Assembly: GCA_016169945.1 (NCBI GenBank)
Contig: JADLSH010000249.1
Location: 2,480,001-2,544,000 of the forward strand
DNA length: 64,000 nt
DNA from: Trachythela sp. YZ-2020
Lineage: Eukaryota; Cnidaria; Anthozoa; Malacalcyonacea; Clavulariidae
Reading direction: 5' to 3'
In this document: positions 61,209 to 64,000 of the stretch, piece by piece
Position numbering within the stretch: the first letter of the stretch is position 1
Layout of the letters: each line of letters opens with the position of its first letter
The notes under the pieces: model-generated
Database searches by the model: none
Told to the model about the DNA's origin: nothing
What the model saw: only the letters and a program-made list of their open reading frames with translations
Program-made: the position numbers and the translations under genes

Positions 61209-62569
61209 ATGGAGGGCGAATGCGATTACTTGTCACGATGGTTAGGAGAAATGAAAAACGAATTAGATAATGAAAGTGTACGTATTATTTACGATACTTT
61301 GACGGCAAATAAGTTTACATCCAGATTAAAATTAAAGCTAATTTCAAACGAACAACTACAAGTCATGTTTAGCGGAAGTAGCAAACTTAGTCTCGGAATG
61401 ATGGCTGTTTTGCAATTCAAGCTAGGACAACTTAAAGATGAGTCACCTTTGGTCAAAGGAAAAAAGATCAATAGCTCTTGTTCTTGCGGAGATACCAAAC
61501 AGAGTCAGTCAATCGAGGTAAGATATGTGTTGTTTATGAAATATGAACGGGCGCTATTATAAATAATATGGTAATATACATGTGGTTTTGTACTTGTGTT
61601 GTCAAATATCTCACGTTTGAGAAGAGTTCATTTCAATAAACTGCGTTGTATACATCTATTACTTAGAAACCAGCTGCAGAAAATAGACTGAGAGCTCTTG
61701 ATTTTGAAAAGGAAAGTTTAATGGATGAAATCAACAGCATGCGAGCAGAGTTAGGTGAATTAGAAATCACTCTCGAGTCTAGAAATATTTTCGTGAAAGA
61801 ACCACCTGCAATTGGCAATTCAAAACTAATATGCGGCCGCTGCCATCATCGTGGACACCGCAATTCTACCACAAATCCTTGCAACATGGATAAATGTACC
61901 GGGTACACGTACTGTGGTCAAAAAGACAAACATCCAGAGTATACTGGCGAGACAAACCAAGTTAAGGCTGCGATTAAGAAAACTCGGGATAAAATTGAAG
62001 CGTTAGAGGCTCAATTGAACTCTCTACAGAATTTCGAAACGCAAAGCGAGCATCAATTCATTAAAAATATGAAGCCCCGTTTGTTTTCATTGAATAGTTC
62101 GTACGCACAAAATAAACCACTGCTCATGAGAGATTTGAGATTATTACGTGCCCATTGTAAAGGCAAGATACCACCTACAACTGGCAACGACTCAGAACAG
62201 TTGCAAATTCTGCTAGAAAAATGCAAACGAGAACTTAAAAACAAACTCGGCGATGAATACAACAACATAACTATGAATACTACGGACTCGTTTGTTACCG
62301 CCACTGCCAGTAGCTCTAATGTGAACGTGTTTAACATTAGTCCTTCCAGAACTGACGCCAGTAATACTAAGTCTAAGAAACATAATAATCTTACTAGTAA
62401 ACAAAGTCGGACGGGTAGTCCTATTTCATCCACATCTCAATCCGAAGAAAGCGACGGAACTGACGATGATAAAAACAACTATTTGGGAAAGAACAAAAAA
62501 CGAAAACGTAGAAAAGAAATGGCTGAGTCTCGTTACAGGTATCGTCAACTAGAGTCATCCTTCAATTAG
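61209..62569 (+). CDS. Cys/His-rich uncharacterised protein, two exons
   Basis: Exon 1 is 61209-61517 and exon 2 is 61667-62569: 403 residues, donor GAG|GTAAG, acceptor TTAG|AAA, phase 0. The first ATG in frame (MEGECDYLSRWLGEM) is taken as start. Residues 1-85 are helical with a SAM-like spacing of Leu/Phe; this is weak. After a predicted coiled coil comes a Cys/His cluster: ICGRCHHRGH, then PCNMDKCTGYTYCGQKDKHP, a likely zinc-binding knuckle. The C-terminal third is Ser/Thr-rich and then basic (KNKKRKRRKE), a possible nuclear signal. I do not know its function. Comparable proteins seem to be multicopy in cnidarians, but that is memory, not a search. Confidence 0.75.
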
Positions 62570-62941
62570 GCCTTTCCTAATCCTAACTTACAACCGTATA
62601 ATTATTCGGCAAACCCAATGGCTATGGCAATGCAGTTTGGCACTTATATGAACCCTCAGCCTGGTCCACAATTTCCTTTTCAACATGGCTATTCAATGTC
62701 GGATTTTTGTAGAAGTGGTAATGTTCAATTTCCTAATATGCAACCGGGAGGCCAGAATTACAACTCAGTTACTAATAACCCGATATTAGGCGGACAGTAT
62801 GGCATTCCAGCGCCAGCTCAATCATTTTCTAATGAGCAAATTCCACATCTTCCAGCGCCAAGTCCACAACCGACACAACCAGGGCAACAGTTGCCCTTTG
62901 ATGTTCTTTTGGCAGCAGCGGAGATAGCAGACAATCGCTAA
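62570..62941 (+). other. In-frame Pro/Gln/Met-rich extension after a TAG
   Basis: Directly after the TAG at 62567-62569 the same frame stays open for 123 codons to a TAA at 62939-62941: FPNPNLQPYNYSANPMAMAM, PQPGPQFPFQHGYSMSDF, and ending PFDVLLAAAEIADNR. An AATAAA at about 63060 follows. It reads like the natural C-terminal tail of the upstream protein, cut off by one stop codon, or a readthrough extension. Confidence 0.55.
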
Positions 62942-64000
62942 ATTACTACGTTTGTTGACTAGTTGTACATGTTGAGTTTATTGAACTTTACTTCGTGATA
63001 ACGCCTGACCTATTTCATACCGTTGTCGTTTTGTTATACCATACCATACCATACTAGTAATAAATATTGGTATATGTTGGAATTATTTACATTGTTAGAG
63101 TAAAATGCATAGACATAGATTTTTTCTATTAAAGTTATTTATATTATACCATTGGCGTTCAACATTCCATCTCGACAAATTTACTGTATCTAGTTTGTTT
63201 AAAACATTGCTTGCGAATGCAGACACTATTTATCGTTTATTAGTGTAGGAAAAGAACGGCTTTTCTTTTCCCACAGAATGAGCAATATACCGGTATATAG
63301 TGTCTGTATTCGCAGACTAGTTTTGACTCAACCTGTAGAAACAGTCTAAACTAAATTATGTAATTCATAAAAACATTTAATATGGATTTTACGACTATAA
63401 ACTCGACTATATACAACATGCATGAGTTCGAGACATGATATTTACGCATGTTTTTTATTCATTCTAGCAAAATAATATTAATTTTGGGAGCGCAACATTA
63501 CAAAACAAAGAAAATTGGCTTTACGACTGCGAACTTGTCGTGCACGTGTTCCAAAATGTAAAATTTCATGTAAACAATTTCGAGTTTTGATTGGGCAAAC
63601 CTAACATTTGGTGAAACTTTTGAAACGTTGCCAGCTGTGGTTGCCAGTAATGTCAACATAAACTCGAGGAATTTGCCTTGCTTCGTAGTTGAATGCATAT
63701 TATTTAGTTCAGTCACAGTTCAATCCGGCAAGACAATGTGTATTTCTTGCATAACGTAACAAATAAAAGATTAAGTTTCTGTTGTCTCGTAACCTGTTAC
63801 TATAATGTAACATTACATATTGCCGGATTCACGGGAACAAAACCTTTGATTTACAAAATATACCCACACTGTCTGAAAAATACTCGTGAATGGTGACGTG
63901 TAATACGGCCAACAGACTCGGCAATAGCCGCTTCAGTAAAATGTTCTGTGTACAGAGGAAACCGTCTCAACATACATTTAACGTAGTGAAAACAATACTC
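62942..64000. other. 3' flank of the Cys/His-rich gene
   Basis: AATAAA at about 63060 is a probable polyadenylation signal. A foldback lies at 63211-63318 (GCGAATGCAGACACTAT / ATAGTGTCTGTATTCGC) with an inner GGAAAAG...CTTTTCC. No gene was recognised to the right edge. Confidence 0.5.

Noticed and set aside
63498..63716. 72-codon minus frame as a gene
   Set aside because: No motif, no splice partner, ordinary length for chance in AT-rich sequence.

Overview
This is a metazoan nuclear window: AT-rich, with spliced genes, phase-consistent GT-AG introns and a dense load of transposons. The mixture of tRNA-type SINEs, CR1/Jockey-like LINEs, many MITEs and an adintovirus/Polinton-like relic suggests a cnidarian, perhaps an anthozoan. 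The species is inference, not something the sequence proves.

Layout. (1) 469-10980, minus strand: the 5' part of a UTP20 homologue (small-subunit processome HEAT-repeat protein). Eight exons are visible; the rest lies beyond the left edge. (2) 10981-14163: an intergenic gap holding a 45-bp satellite split by a hAT-type MITE, plus a duplicated non-coding block. (3) 14164-58358, minus strand: an almost complete ANKHD1/ANKRD17 (mask) homologue, which I rebuilt as 29 exons with matching phases (about 2,000 codons). It has 15 ankyrin repeats, an acidic linker, 10 more ankyrin repeats, a Lys/Glu-rich segment, a KH domain, a Ser/Thr-rich tail and, unexpectedly, a SAM domain. Exon 4 carries one frameshift. 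(4) 59006-59517, plus strand: the N-terminal exon of a RecQ-like helicase that stops after motif II, head-to-head with ANKHD1. (5) 61209-62569, plus strand: a two-exon gene for a Cys/His-rich, probably lineage-specific protein, followed in frame, past a single TAG, by a further 123-codon Pro/Gln/Met-rich open frame.

The ANKHD1 introns hold most of the mobile DNA. The 5.9-kb intron before the KH exon contains the wreck of an adintovirus/Polinton-like element: family B DNA polymerase, a small zinc-finger protein, packaging ATPase, adenain-type protease and hexon-like capsid protein, plus a broken GRF zinc-finger gene. The polymerase, protease, capsid and GRF genes are visibly frameshifted, interrupted or deleted, and the ATPase is truncated. 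Other introns hold three LINE fragments, several SINE families, nested foldback elements, and a 750-bp trinucleotide/hexanucleotide tract without stops in several frames.

The two host genes have unrelated jobs as far as the families are known: UTP20 in nucleolar rRNA processing and ANKHD1 in a cytoplasmic/nuclear scaffold that binds RNA. They merely lie in tandem on one strand. Exon coordinates come from protein similarity recognised by eye plus splice-site and phase agreement; no alignment was run.
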